A stretch of DNA of 42,238 nt from Acidimicrobiia bacterium (GCA_016871175.1 VFZL01000035.1:1-42238); one strand, 5' to 3'; positions 8,118 to 18,312 are shown, counted from the stretch's first letter. Notes: generated from the letters alone by a model not told the origin. Program-made: numbers and translations.

Positions 8118-8983
8118 GGTCGCTTCTCCTTCGAGACCGCGGACGAGAACCCTTCGGCCGCTCGCTGCGGGTTCGGGGTCAGCACGACCAAAACGTCCTC
8201 GAGGCTCGTGAAGTCCACGGCCGGCTCCACCAAGATGCTCCGATAGGCTGTCCCGCTCGGATCGACCTTGGTCACCCTCCCGATGACGAACCCCTTGGGA
8301 TAGATTCGGTCGAGGCCTGAGGATACGACGACGTCCCCCTCAGCCACGTCCGCCACCTCGGACACGTACTCCAGACGCAAGAGCCGCTCGCCCGTTCCGA
8401 CGGCCACACCCTGAGCCCGCGAGCGTTCGATGATCGCGCCGGCGGCGGCGTTCCGGTCGATGATGAGTTGGACCTTGGCGTTTCTCGCGCTCGGGATCAC
8501 GACGCGCCCCACGACACCGTCCGCCGCGATAACGGCCATGTCACGCCCCACGCCATCGTCCTCGCCCTTGTCGATGCTGACGCTCTGGAACTCAGGCGTC
8601 GCAGCCGAAGCGATGACCTCCGCCGCCGCGGTGGTGAGCGAGGCGCGCTCGCGCAAATCGAGCAGGCGCTCAAGGCGGTGCGACCGTTCGGCCAACGTGC
8701 GTTGTTGCTGCAGCTCGACCATGGTGGCCTCAAGCTGCTGCTTCAACTGTTCGTTTTCGGCGCGGACGCCCCGGAGCCAGACGTACCCGTTCCACAGCCG
8801 CTGAACTCCGGTAATCCCCGACGCGGTCCCTCGCTGCACCTCGGAGAATAGGCCAAAGATCACCGACTCGAGCACGGGCACGCCTTGCTGCGAGTTGACT
8901 TGCGCCGAGATCAGGATGATGTGGCCGAACATCAGCGCCAGGAACAAGTACCCGGAGCGGAGTCGCAGATTTACGAGGGCCAC
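8114..8983 (-). CDS. mreC: rod shape-determining protein MreC
   Basis: A bitopic periplasmic scaffold protein that links MreB filaments with PBP2 and RodA. The 289 residues show an N-terminal membrane helix (about 10-30), a coiled coil (about 75-110, ENEQLKQQLEATMVELQQQ) and then the beta-barrel-type MreC core with VIPSARNAKVQLIIDRNAAAG and VVSSGLDRIYPKGFVIGRV. The start is GTG at 8983, 18 bp after the mreB stop, and the stop overlaps mreD. Confidence 0.95.
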   Translation of the reverse strand: MALVNLRLRSGYLFLALMFGHIILISAQVNSQQGVPVLESVIFGLFSEVQRGTASGITGVQRLWNGYVWLRGVRAENEQLKQQLEATMVELQQQRTLAERSHRLERLLDLRERASLTTAAAEVIASAATPEFQSVSIDKGEDDGVGRDMAVIAADGVVGRVVIPSARNAKVQLIIDRNAAAGAIIERSRAQGVAVGTGERLLRLEYVSEVADVAEGDVVVSSGLDRIYPKGFVIGRVTKVDPSGTAYRSILVEPAVDFTSLEDVLVVLTPNPQRAAEGFSSAVSKEKRP

Positions 8984-9001
8984 TGGGTCACCGCATCGCC
9001 A

Positions 9002-10117
<1,116 letters not shown>

Positions 10118-10127
10118 CTACAGCTCA

Positions 10128-10157
10128 AGATTACTTGCTTGATGACCAGAGAGTCGA
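10128..10157 (-). promoter_or_regulatory. candidate sigma-70-type promoter of the mreB operon
   Basis: On the minus strand TCGACT (10157-10152) and TAATCT (10133-10128) are separated by 18 nt, resembling -35 and -10 boxes with four to five matches each. Transcription would start about 90 nt before the mreB start codon. Promoter strength and sigma specificity in this lineage are unknown. Confidence 0.35.
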
Positions 10158-10172
10158 GCGTTTCCGGGTAAG

Positions 10173-11138
10173 TTATCGGCTGGATCCGGCGGCGCGGATA
10201 CCGTTTTTTCCAAGGCGCTTGACACGGTACATGGCGGCATCGGCCGCCTGGATCAGCTCCTCCGACGAGTTCGCGACGTCAGGGAAGGTGGCCAGCCCGA
10301 CGGACACGGTGAGCCGGACGTTCAGTCGGTCGGCGGCCAGGAACGCGAACGCGGCAATCCGGTCCCGGCTACGCTCCCCGACGGCGTAGGCCCCGTCGGC
10401 ACCCGTGTCTGGCAGCACCAGCGCGAATTCGTCTCCGCCGAACCGGGCGACCACGTCCGTCTCGCGGGCGCTGCTCCGGATCACGGCGGCCGCTTCGACC
10501 AGCGCCCGGCTCCCGCACAGGTGGCCGTAGGTGTCGTTGATGGCCTTGAATCCGTCCAAGTCGATGAACAGCAGCGACAACGGCCGACCGCTTCGAGCGG
10601 CCCGTTTCGTCTCGTGTCGGAGGACCTGGTTCAGATAGCGGGAGTTGTAAAGGCGGGTCAGGTCGTCGGTCACCGACAGCTCCAGGGCCCGCTTGAGCTG
10701 CAGCGCGTTGTGGAGGGCCGCCGCTGGGTCCATCAGCTGACGAAGCGCTCGGTAGAGGCTCCGTGGCAACGGGGGCTCCGCGCTGGACGGTCTGGGGTCC
10801 AGCGCGACCATCGCCCCAATCCGCTTCTTTCGACAGATCAAGGGGATGGCAATGGCCGTGGCCGCGCGGGCGTCACGAACCCGGCGGTCGCGGCTCAGAT
10901 CGGCGCTGACAAAGGCCTCGGCACGCCCGGAGCCAGCCTTGATGACCCAGGCGGCTGGGCCGAAGACGGCCGGTCCCCAGGTGTCCCCGAGCCCACGCTC
11001 TGCCAGGACGGACAGTTGGCCGGTGTCATCGCATGAAACCAGCGCCAGGCACGGGGCTGGCAGCCAACCGGCGACCTGTTCGACGACACACTGAGCGATG
11101 TCAGTCGGTTCGAGGCTTCGGTTGACGGCCTCGATCAT
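10173..11138 (-). CDS. GAF-GGDEF diguanylate cyclase
   Basis: The protein makes cyclic di-GMP from two GTP in the cytoplasm. The annotated start is the first ATG (11138) in the frame of the recognisable protein, giving 321 residues. An N-terminal GAF-like sensor region holds CLALVSCDDTGQLSVLAERG and IAIPLICRKKRIGAMVAL. The C-terminal GGDEF domain has LTRLYNSRYLNQVL, LLFIDLDGFKAINDTYGH, an intact RFGGDEF active site and, five residues before it, a RETD inhibitory I-site, so product feedback is expected. The same frame stays open upstream to 11285 but is not protein-like there, while the -1 neighbouring frame is; see the separate entry. The gene lies upstream of, and on the same strand as, the mreB operon, 145 bp away. 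Confidence 0.85.
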   Translation of the reverse strand: MIEAVNRSLEPTDIAQCVVEQVAGWLPAPCLALVSCDDTGQLSVLAERGLGDTWGPAVFGPAAWVIKAGSGRAEAFVSADLSRDRRVRDARAATAIAIPLICRKKRIGAMVALDPRPSSAEPPLPRSLYRALRQLMDPAAALHNALQLKRALELSVTDDLTRLYNSRYLNQVLRHETKRAARSGRPLSLLFIDLDGFKAINDTYGHLCGSRALVEAAAVIRSSARETDVVARFGGDEFALVLPDTGADGAYAVGERSRDRIAAFAFLAADRLNVRLTVSVGLATFPDVANSSEELIQAADAAMYRVKRLGKNGIRAAGSSR

Positions 11139-11352
11139 CGCCAACAGGGAAGCTCGCCCCCAGCTGGTCGCGCAAGGTGGGCAGCGCGCTCCGGAGCCGG
11201 GATGACAGGTCCGGGTTCTGCGCGGGCACGGTGGCAGTGCGGAAGCCCTCCGGCGACGGAACCGCTGCCGGCGCCGCCCGGACAACGGCCAGACGGCCCG
11301 CCGACGGACGGCGCCGGGACGTCAGACTTGACGCGCGAGTTGGGGCTGGCAT
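11139..11352 (-). pseudogene. out-of-frame N-terminal part of the diguanylate cyclase gene
   Basis: Immediately upstream of the cyclase, a different minus-strand frame gives natural-looking sequence: an Ala/Arg/Pro-rich start (ATG at 11352, MPAPTRASSLTSR) ending in NPDLSSRLRSALPTLRDQLG. Removing one base from the run of five C at about 11155-11159 (G on the coding strand) would join it to RASLLAMIEAVNRSLEP and make one protein of about 390 residues. The frameshift may be real or a homopolymer sequencing error. Confidence 0.5.
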
Positions 11353-11439
11353 GTCGCTCGGAGGTCCCCAGCCCATCAGGGGGGACGCTAACTACTTCTA
11401 TCGGCAGCAAATATAGCACACGAGAGGCCCTGTAACTGC

Positions 11440-11467
11440 TTGCCTATGTGCAAGTTCATGGCATAAT
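11440..11467 (+). promoter_or_regulatory. candidate promoter of the PpiD-like gene
   Basis: TTGCCT (11440-11445) and CATAAT (11462-11467) are separated by 16 nt, close to sigma-70 consensus. The ATG at 11488 follows with GAGGA (about 11476-11480) as its ribosome binding site. Confidence 0.5.
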
Positions 11468-11487
11468 CAGCATTTCGAGGAATTGCA

Positions 11488-13410
11488 ATGACCATGCTCG
11501 ATCGGATGCGCCGGCACCGCAACTGGCTCAAATGGAGCCTTGCGCTCGTGTGCCTGGCTTTTGTCGTCTTCTACATCCCCGATTTCCTCCAGAATCCGGC
11601 GATGGACGCCGCTACTCCCACGGGCGCGGTGGCCGTCGTCGAAGGCCACGAGATCCCGGCCGACGAGTTCCAGCGGACCTACACGGCGCAGCTGGCCGCG
11701 TATCGGAGTGCCTACGGCGCGGGCATGAGCGATCAGCTCCTCAAACAGCTCGGCGTGGACCAGCAAGTGCTGATGCAACTGGTCGACGAGCGCGCGGCCC
11801 TCGCAGAAGCCGAACGCCTGAACATCAGCGCGAGTGACGAAGAGGTGCGACAACGCATTCTGAAGATCCCGGCATTCCAGGAGAATGGCCAGTTCATTGG
11901 CGAGCAGCGCTATCAACAGTTGCTGGGCATGCAGCGGCCGCCGCTGACCGCCGCCAACTTCGAGGCCAGCATCCGACGGGCGATCATCATCGACAAGCTG
12001 CGCACCGCCGTGACCGACTGGCTCTCGATAACCGACAAGGAGATCGACCAGGAGTACCGTCGGCGGAATGACAAGGTGAAGCTCGCGTTGATCGCCTTTC
12101 GGAGCGACAGCTTCCGGCCGGACGTGACCGCCAGCGATGAGGAGATCGCGGCCCACTTCGAGGCCAAGAAGGACGACTTCAAGGTGCCCGAGAAACGCAA
12201 GATCAAGTACGTGCTCATCGACGCCGAAGACATCAAGAGCAAAATCCAGGTCACGCAGGCCGATCTCGAGCGGGCGTACAACGACAACTTCGACCAGTAC
12301 ACGATGCCGGAGCAGATTCGCGCGAGCCACGTGCTCATCAAGACCGAGGGCAAAGACGAGGCCACAGCGAAGGCGGCGGCCGAGGACGTCCTGAAGCAGG
12401 CGAAGAGCGGGACGGACTTCGCCGAACTCGCAAAGAAGTACTCGGAAGACGAGGGTACGAAAGCCAACGGCGGCGACCTCGACTACTTCGGCCGCGGCCG
12501 CATGGTGCCCGAATTCGACAATGCCGCGTTCGCGATGGAGGCTGGACAGATCAGCGATCTCGTCAAGACGCAGTACGGCTTCCACGTCATCAAGGTCACC
12601 GACAAGAAGGGCGGCACGACCCGGCCGCTCGACGAGGTCAAACCTCAGCTCACCGAGCAGATCAGCCGCGAGAACGCCCAACTGCAGGTCCAAGCGACGG
12701 CGGACCGTTTGGAGCCCCTGATCAAGGCGCCTGCGGATCTGGACACCGTCGCCAAGGCCAACGGCTTGACCGCACAGGAGACGGCGCTCTTCGCGCGGGA
12801 CGAGCCGCTCATGGCACTCGGCGGCGCGCCCGAGATCGCGGCGCGCGCGTTCCAACTCAAAGAGGGCGAGGTCACCGGAGCCGTCGGGACGACCCGCGGC
12901 GTCGTGTTCATGACGCTGACCGGTAGACAAGACGCCTACGTCCCCAAGCTCGAAGAGGCCAAGGAGAAGGTCAAGGAAGCTGTCGTCGGTCAGAAGGCGC
13001 GTGACCTGGCGCGCCAGAAGGCCACTGAGGTGCTCGCGAAAGTGAAGACGGCGGACGATTTCGAGAAAGCCGCGAAGGCCGCCGGGTTCGAGGCCCGTAC
13101 GACGGATCTCCTCACGCGCGAGGGAGCGATTCCCGATCTGGGCGTCGCACCCGATGTCACCGATGTGGCGTTCACGTTGGCGCAGGGCGCCGTGAGCGAC
13201 GTCATCGCGACCAGCTCCGGCGCCGCCATCATCAAGGTCGTCGAGAAGCAGGAGGTCGGCGATACCGAGATGCTCGCCAATCGCGACCAGTTCCGCGAAG
13301 AGCTCCTCAATGATCGCCGGGGCCGCTTCTTCAGCGCCTACATGGGCAAAGCGAAAGAGAAGATGAAGATTCAGCTGAATCGCAGCGAGATTCAGCGCAT
13401 CCTCGGATAG
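11488..13410 (+). CDS. ppiD: PpiD/SurA-type membrane-anchored peptidyl-prolyl isomerase chaperone
   Basis: A periplasmic folding factor for exported proteins, tethered to the inner membrane. The 640 residues open with a short basic cytoplasmic tail and one membrane helix (about 16-34, WSLALVCLAFVVFYIPDFL). A SurA-N-like chaperone region follows, with the typical QLGVDQQVLMQLVDERAALAEA. One complete parvulin (PPIC) domain lies at about 270-370, with IRASHVLIKT, ELAKKYSEDEGTKANGGDL, YFGRGRMVPEFDNAAF and TQYGFHVIKV. A second, decayed parvulin-like stretch may lie at about 500-600. The length and architecture match PpiD rather than soluble SurA. It has its own candidate promoter and is followed, 42 bp on, by a secreted protein gene on the same strand. 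Confidence 0.9.
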   Translation: MTMLDRMRRHRNWLKWSLALVCLAFVVFYIPDFLQNPAMDAATPTGAVAVVEGHEIPADEFQRTYTAQLAAYRSAYGAGMSDQLLKQLGVDQQVLMQLVDERAALAEAERLNISASDEEVRQRILKIPAFQENGQFIGEQRYQQLLGMQRPPLTAANFEASIRRAIIIDKLRTAVTDWLSITDKEIDQEYRRRNDKVKLALIAFRSDSFRPDVTASDEEIAAHFEAKKDDFKVPEKRKIKYVLIDAEDIKSKIQVTQADLERAYNDNFDQYTMPEQIRASHVLIKTEGKDEATAKAAAEDVLKQAKSGTDFAELAKKYSEDEGTKANGGDLDYFGRGRMVPEFDNAAFAMEAGQISDLVKTQYGFHVIKVTDKKGGTTRPLDEVKPQLTEQISRENAQLQVQATADRLEPLIKAPADLDTVAKANGLTAQETALFARDEPLMALGGAPEIAARAFQLKEGEVTGAVGTTRGVVFMTLTGRQDAYVPKLEEAKEKVKEAVVGQKARDLARQKATEVLAKVKTADDFEKAAKAAGFEARTTDLLTREGAIPDLGVAPDVTDVAFTLAQGAVSDVIATSSGAAIIKVVEKQEVGDTEMLANRDQFREELLNDRRGRFFSAYMGKAKEKMKIQLNRSEIQRILG

Positions 13411-13452
13411 GCGGCGAGACCAGGGGGAGAGCCCCTGGAGTGAGGTTGTCAC

Positions 13453-14451
13453 ATGCGGGGCGCAGTGGTCGTGGCAGCGGCGGTTCTCATCGCGGCGTAC
13501 GTCGTCTCCCCCGTCGCGGGTCAGTCACGCACGGCGGCACCGGGGCAGCGATCGCCCAAGATGCCGTGGGGCCACCCCGACCTCGAGGGCATTTGGAACA
13601 ACTCGACAATCACGCCCCTCGAACGACCGAAGGAATTCGCCGGCCGTGAGTTCATGACCGAGGCGGAGGCCCGCAAGATTGATCAGGCCGCCGAGACGCG
13701 CTATGACGAACGTTCGGCGGACGCGGCGGCCGACGTCGACGCCGCCTACAACCAGTTCTGGTGGGAACGCGGGAAGACGGTCGGCACTCGGCGCACGTCG
13801 CTCATCGTCGACCCGCCGGATGGTCGCCTGCCGCCGATGACCCCCGAGGGTCAGAAGCGCGCCGCAGAGATCGCCTCACGATTGCGGGGAGCTGCCAGCG
13901 GCCCTGAGGACCGCAACCTGGCGGAGCGGTGTATCACGCGCGGGGCGCCGAAGCTGCCCGGCGGTTACAACAATAACTTTCAGATCGTACAGACGCCCAC
14001 GTACGTGGCGATCACACAAGAGATGATCCACGAGACACGGATCATCCCGCTCGACAACCGCCCACGCCTGCCGGAACGCATCGGCCTGTGGCTGGGCGAC
14101 TCACGCGGGCACTGGGAAGGCGATACGCTCGTCGTCGAAACCCTCAACTACCACCCGCTCTCGGCGTTCAACTCGTACTACTGCTGCCGAGGCGCCGCCG
14201 AGCACCTCAAGATCACGGAGCAATTCCGCCGCGTGGACGCCAACACGATCGATTACCGCTTCACGGTTGAGGATCCGACGACCTTCACACGTCCGTTCAC
14301 CCTGGAAGTGCCGATGTCGCGCTCGGAGGGGCCGATCTTCGAGTATGCCTGCCACGAGGCCAACTACGGTCTCGAGGGCATCTTGCGGGGTGCGCGGGCC
14401 GACGAAAAGCGGGCGGCTGAGCAACAGCGGCGTACTGGCGAAACGCGCTGA
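13453..14451 (+). CDS. secreted protein of an uncharacterised family (PDLEGIWN-type)
   Basis: The 332-residue product has a Sec signal peptide (about 1-23, ending SPVAGQ). The ATG at 13453 has GGAGTGAGG upstream. The mature protein carries MPWGHPDLEGIWNN, DPPDGRLPPMTPEGQKR, RCITRGAPKLPGGYNNN and GDSRGHWEGDTLVVETLNY. These mark a family frequent in Acidobacteriota and some Proteobacteria whose function is not established. Four cysteines are present, including the adjacent pair YYCC; no metal site or catalytic motif is evident. It is probably a periplasmic beta-rich protein. It converges with the small gene at 14465, leaving 13 bp between them. Confidence 0.75.
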   Translation: MRGAVVVAAAVLIAAYVVSPVAGQSRTAAPGQRSPKMPWGHPDLEGIWNNSTITPLERPKEFAGREFMTEAEARKIDQAAETRYDERSADAAADVDAAYNQFWWERGKTVGTRRTSLIVDPPDGRLPPMTPEGQKRAAEIASRLRGAASGPEDRNLAERCITRGAPKLPGGYNNNFQIVQTPTYVAITQEMIHETRIIPLDNRPRLPERIGLWLGDSRGHWEGDTLVVETLNYHPLSAFNSYYCCRGAAEHLKITEQFRRVDANTIDYRFTVEDPTTFTRPFTLEVPMSRSEGPIFEYACHEANYGLEGILRGARADEKRAAEQQRRTGETR

Positions 14452-14464
14452 GCGGCCTCCCCGA

Positions 14465-14860
14465 CTACGACAACTCTTCTCGGTCGAACGTCAGGTAGAC
14501 GATGTTCGTGCCGAGCACGTACGCCCACATCGAGAAGGTCAGCGAGCATTCGCGATTCGCGGTCATGAAGCTGGCGTGCTCACCAACGCCGATCGTGAAG
14601 CTGATCGTCCGCCAGAAGAGCGTGTTGTGCACGCGGAGTGTGTGTGGCCCCGGCTTGACGTCACACGTCACCTCTTGATCGACGCTGAGCCGCGCAATCC
14701 GCTCGCCGTCGAGTGACACATAGATCGACTTGATGCCCGCGTCGACTCGTGACTGGCGACGCATGGTTATCTTCGCCGTCCAGGAATTCTTCAGCCGAGT
14801 GATGACGTCGTCGAGATCGGCGGCGCTCGGTTCCGGCGCGATCTCGACGATGGTCGTCAT
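14465..14860 (-). CDS. small orphan protein with PEGA-like fold, unknown function
   Basis: The 131-residue product starts at the ATG at 14860 (MTTIVEIAPEP), with GAGG 5 nt upstream; the longer open frame to 14992 upstream is not protein-like. After an acidic N-terminal helix (LDDVITRLKNSW) the pattern is short beta strands: IKSIYVSLDGERIARL, CDVKPGPHTLRVHNTLFWRT, VGEHASFMTANR. The C-terminus has a hydrophobic stretch (SMWAYVLGTNIVYLTF). The DGERIA...KPGPHTLRV pattern resembles PEGA-type repeats. No signal peptide is visible. Its promoter region contains a GCCCAAT/ATTGGGC inverted repeat. Confidence 0.6.
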   Translation of the reverse strand: MTTIVEIAPEPSAADLDDVITRLKNSWTAKITMRRQSRVDAGIKSIYVSLDGERIARLSVDQEVTCDVKPGPHTLRVHNTLFWRTISFTIGVGEHASFMTANRECSLTFSMWAYVLGTNIVYLTFDREELS

Positions 14861-14903
14861 TGAGGCCTCGAGAAGGTCTCGCCCCATGTGCCCGCACAGA
14901 ATA

Positions 14904-14948
14904 GCCCAATGAGGAGCCTGCAAGGCGCGAAGAGCGAGCGTATTGGGC
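14904..14948. repeat. 7-bp inverted repeat upstream of the small orphan gene
   Basis: GCCCAAT (14904-14910) and ATTGGGC (14942-14948) are perfect reverse complements 31 nt apart. A TATTCT-like -10 box on the minus strand (14903-14898) abuts the first arm, so an operator role is conceivable. Chance occurrence is also possible. Confidence 0.3.
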
Positions 14949-15027
14949 ATCGGTGAGCGCTGAGCACAACGCCGCGAGGCGGGGTGGCCCACCCGGCAGG
15001 CGGGACTGATTCAGGCGGGACGGGCCG

Positions 15028-16797
15028 CTAGTAGGCGAGCACGTAGGGCATGAGCGCGAGCATCTCACCGGACAGGAACGCCGCCCACGGTCCACGGATC
15101 GCGCGTAACAGGTCGCGTTCGCTGGTCGTCAAACGGGCAGCGATCCATTGTGAGATGCCGAGCTCGCCGCCCCACTGCTCCGAAAACGCTTCGTAGAAAC
15201 TCCTGCGAGGCGGAAAGGGCACCAGCTCGACATCACTATCTGGATCGATGTCGGCCCGCTCCTTCGCGAGCGCGACCGCGCGATCGAGGCCACCGAGCGC
15301 ATCGACCAACCCGTTCTGGTACGCCTGTTGTCCGGTCCAGACGCGCCCCTGGGCGATGGCATGAATCTCGGCGGGCGTTCTGCCGCGCGACTCGGCGACC
15401 TTCTCGATGAACCGGTCGTAGAACGCCTGCAACTGCTGCTGGAACTTCTTGACCTCCTCGGGCGTGAAGCGACGGGCAGGCGATTCCATCTCGGCGAACC
15501 GTCCGTGACTCGTCGAGTCGATGCTCGCCCCCAGCTTGCCGTACAGGCCGCTCGACACGAACTTTCCGCCGAAGATTCCGATCGAGCCCGTCAACGTCGA
15601 CGGCTGCGCGACGATCGCATCGGCGGCCATCGCGAGGTAGTAGCCGCCCGATGCCGCCAGGTCAGACATCGATGCCACCAGCGGACGGTTGTCGCGCTCG
15701 GCCTTGGCCAGCATCAGCTCGTGCCAGATCGCGTCAGACGCCGGCGCGGAGCCACCCGGGCTGTCAATCCGAAGCACCAGCGCCTTCAGCGACCGATCCT
15801 TACGCGCTTCGCGAATGTGCTCGATGATCGTGTCCGAGCCCACCGTGGAGCCGTTGATCGGGTCGAAGCCGCTCCGGCCGCCGGTAATCGTCCCTGACGC
15901 GTAGATGACGCCGATCCGCGGTCCCCGGTTCAAGCCGAGAGACTCTGCGCTGACCCTGGCGTAGTCATGGTCCTCGATGTCGCGGTCGTCGTTCTTTCCG
16001 CCAGTCGCCTCGCGGATCGCCGAACGAGCTTCGTCTTCGTAGCCGAGATCATCGACGAGTCCGGCTTGGACGGCGGCCTCGGGCAAGAACGGCCCGTCGT
16101 CGATGAGCGCGCGGACCTCACCCAACGTCTTTCTGCGCCCCTCGGCGATGCCGCGGACGAGCGCGTCGAACAGGCTGCCGTTCAACGACACGTCCATTGC
16201 CTTGTGCGCGGGCGTATAGCCCTTTTCGGTGAACTGGTTCACGGCGGTCTTGTAGTCGCCGACGTGGTGCAGGTCGGGGAACACGCCGATGAGGTCGAGC
16301 GTGCCCCTCAGGAACAGCTGGAGCGTCGCGACACCCTTGACGTCGAGCGGGCTCGACGGCATGAGGAACACCTTGTCGGCCGCTGATGCCAAGTAGTACT
16401 CCTGCTGGCCTCCGTACTCCAGGTACGCGTACACGGGCTTCCCCGACGCGCGAAAGTCGAGGACTGCGTCTCGAATCTCCTGCACCTTGGCCCAATACGG
16501 CGTGGAGAAGCCAGTCGGCCGAAGGAGTACGCCGCTGACACGCGAGTCGGCCCTGGCCTTCCGCAGCGTCTCGACGATCGTACGGACCGTGGGCGGCCGC
16601 CTCACGCTGAGATAGCTGACGACATCGGTCGGGTCGAGCTCCGGGAGCTCGCCGCCGACCTTGAGCGTCAACGTCGCGCGGCTCGGCAGGCTCGGCTGGC
16701 GGCCAATCAGGAAGTACATCGACACCAACGCCAGCGTCGACGCGACGATCGCAAGGCCAAGGAAGACGATCACGATCGCGAGACCTCGTCGAGCCAT
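15028..16797 (-). CDS. sppA: signal peptide peptidase SppA (67-kDa type)
   Basis: An inner-membrane serine protease that degrades cleaved signal peptides. The ATG at 16797 is preferred over the GTG at 16806 because a GGGGGTG run lies just upstream. The 589-residue product has an N-terminal membrane helix (about 7-32) and two tandem ClpP/crotonase-like domains. The catalytic dyad is present: Lys183 in the first domain (HHVGDYKTAVNQF) and Ser383 in the second (MSDLAASGGYYLA), as in the long E. coli form. LRIDSPGGSAPASD and STLTGSIGIFGGKF are further family marks. It is transcribed divergently from the amidohydrolase gene. Confidence 0.94.
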   Translation of the reverse strand: MARRGLAIVIVFLGLAIVASTLALVSMYFLIGRQPSLPSRATLTLKVGGELPELDPTDVVSYLSVRRPPTVRTIVETLRKARADSRVSGVLLRPTGFSTPYWAKVQEIRDAVLDFRASGKPVYAYLEYGGQQEYYLASAADKVFLMPSSPLDVKGVATLQLFLRGTLDLIGVFPDLHHVGDYKTAVNQFTEKGYTPAHKAMDVSLNGSLFDALVRGIAEGRRKTLGEVRALIDDGPFLPEAAVQAGLVDDLGYEDEARSAIREATGGKNDDRDIEDHDYARVSAESLGLNRGPRIGVIYASGTITGGRSGFDPINGSTVGSDTIIEHIREARKDRSLKALVLRIDSPGGSAPASDAIWHELMLAKAERDNRPLVASMSDLAASGGYYLAMAADAIVAQPSTLTGSIGIFGGKFVSSGLYGKLGASIDSTSHGRFAEMESPARRFTPEEVKKFQQQLQAFYDRFIEKVAESRGRTPAEIHAIAQGRVWTGQQAYQNGLVDALGGLDRAVALAKERADIDPDSDVELVPFPPRRSFYEAFSEQWGGELGISQWIAARLTTSERDLLRAIRGPWAAFLSGEMLALMPYVLAY

Positions 16798-16849
16798 ACG
16801 CCACACCCCCGTCGCGCGAGCGGTCCGGCCGAACCCGCGCCCTGTGTCG

Positions 16850-16855
16850 AGTATA
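16850..16855 (-). promoter_or_regulatory. possible -10 box for sppA
   Basis: TATACT on the minus strand lies about 53 nt before the sppA ATG. No convincing -35 box is seen at the usual distance. Confidence 0.25.
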
Positions 16856-17057
16856 GACGGACCGATGCGAGTCGGGCGGACTCGGCCGCGATCCCGTGAC
16901 CATCAGGCCGGCCCGCGCGATGCGTGGCGCGAGAATGCCGAACGACATCCCATCACCGTCGTCACGTTGAAGCCGTCCCGACCGGAACCCGCAGCACGGC
17001 GATCGCCGGCGCTCGGTTGGGCCGGTTCGCGGGTCGGAGCGAGGTAGTATCTGCAGC

Positions 17058-18242
17058 ATGTCTCTCAACCGTCGGCAATTCCTCCAAACAGCGGCTGCGA
17101 CCACCGCAGGCCTTCGTCTCGGGCCGCATCTCTTCGCGCAGCCACGCTACGACCTGGTCATCACGGGGGGCCGCGTCATCGATCCGTCGCTCCGGCTCGA
17201 CGCCGTGCGCGACGTCGCGATTGCGGGCGGAGCGATTCAAGCGGTCGAGCCGAGCATCGCGGCCAGTGCCGAGCGGACGCTCGACGCGCGCGGCAAGATC
17301 GTCGCGCCAGGATTGATCGACGTGCACACCCACGCCGGGCGGGTGAAGGACGGGCCCCTCATTTGTCTGAGAGACGGCGTCACCGGTTTCATCGACGCCG
17401 GATCGCAAGGTGCGGACGGCATCGCCGCGCCTGTTGCCGTCGTGAAGGCGGCACCGCAGCCGGCCAAGATGCTGATCAACATCGGCCGGGCGGGCATTCT
17501 GCCCGGAGGCGACACGATGGATCTGGCTCGCGCGGATGTCGTGGCTGCGCGTGACGCGATCGCCGGCAATCGCGACGTCCTCGTGGGCGTCAAGGCTCGG
17601 CTGTCGCGAGACGTCTGCGGGAACAACGACGTCGAGGTGTTACGGCGAGCGCGCGAGGTCGTCTCGCCGTTCAACTTGCCGGTGATGATCCACATGGGCC
17701 AGACGATGTCACCGATCGATCAGATCATGGATCTCCTGCGACCGGGCGACATCGTCACACACATGTTCGCGCCACCGCCGAACAGCCTCGTCGACGACAA
17801 CGGTCGGATCCGGCCCGGCGTGCTCGCGGCGAGGCGTCGAGGCGTCTGGTTCGACGTCGGCAACGGCCGCACCGGTCACCTTCGGTGGGATACGGTCGAC
17901 CAGATCATGCAGGCGGGCTTCTGGCCAGACTCGTTCTCCACGGATTGGACACCGGAAGGGCGCACGACGCAAGTGCTCGACTTCCCGAACGTGCTCTCCA
18001 AGGGACTGCTCATCGGGATGCCGCTCGACGCCATCATCGCGCGAGCGACGCTGAACCCATCGCGCATGTTCGAGGTGTTCCGCGACCGCGGAACGCTCAA
18101 CGTCGGCGCGCCCGCCGACGTCGCGATCCTCGAGTTGCGCGACGGGTCGTTCGAGTTCGTCGACAACTACGGCAACACGCGGATCGGCAAGCAGCGCCTC
18201 TTCCCCAGCGCGACCATCCTCGGCGGCCGGTTCGTCTCCTGA
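17058..18242 (+). CDS. Tat-exported amidohydrolase (deacetylase/dihydroorotase-like)
   Basis: A binuclear metal-dependent hydrolase of the amidohydrolase superfamily, likely acting on an amide or N-acyl substrate in the periplasm. The N-terminus NRRQFLQTAAATTAG is a twin-arginine signal. The metal site is complete: H90 and H92 in LIDVHTHAG, carboxylated-lysine candidate K179 in VGVKARLS, H212 in MIHMGQ, H235 in ITHMFAP and D296 in FSTDWTPEG. At 394 residues, with a small N-terminal composite beta domain, it resembles the amidohydrolase/deacetylase family. The following SLC13 transporter, 70 bp on, may import its product. Confidence 0.85.
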   Translation: MSLNRRQFLQTAAATTAGLRLGPHLFAQPRYDLVITGGRVIDPSLRLDAVRDVAIAGGAIQAVEPSIAASAERTLDARGKIVAPGLIDVHTHAGRVKDGPLICLRDGVTGFIDAGSQGADGIAAPVAVVKAAPQPAKMLINIGRAGILPGGDTMDLARADVVAARDAIAGNRDVLVGVKARLSRDVCGNNDVEVLRRAREVVSPFNLPVMIHMGQTMSPIDQIMDLLRPGDIVTHMFAPPPNSLVDDNGRIRPGVLAARRRGVWFDVGNGRTGHLRWDTVDQIMQAGFWPDSFSTDWTPEGRTTQVLDFPNVLSKGLLIGMPLDAIIARATLNPSRMFEVFRDRGTLNVGAPADVAILELRDGSFEFVDNYGNTRIGKQRLFPSATILGGRFVS

Positions 18243-18312
18243 TGGCTACGGACTCGTCGCGGCTACCAGGGTTTGCCATCCCGCCGCCAGGGATTCTCAG
18301 GCGCCCCGGCGC

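Noticed and set aside
11467-13452. 661-codon open frame antisense to the PpiD-like gene
   Set aside because: Low-complexity Leu/Arg/Asp/Val composition typical of the antisense frame of a GC-rich gene; the plus strand encodes a clear PpiD protein.
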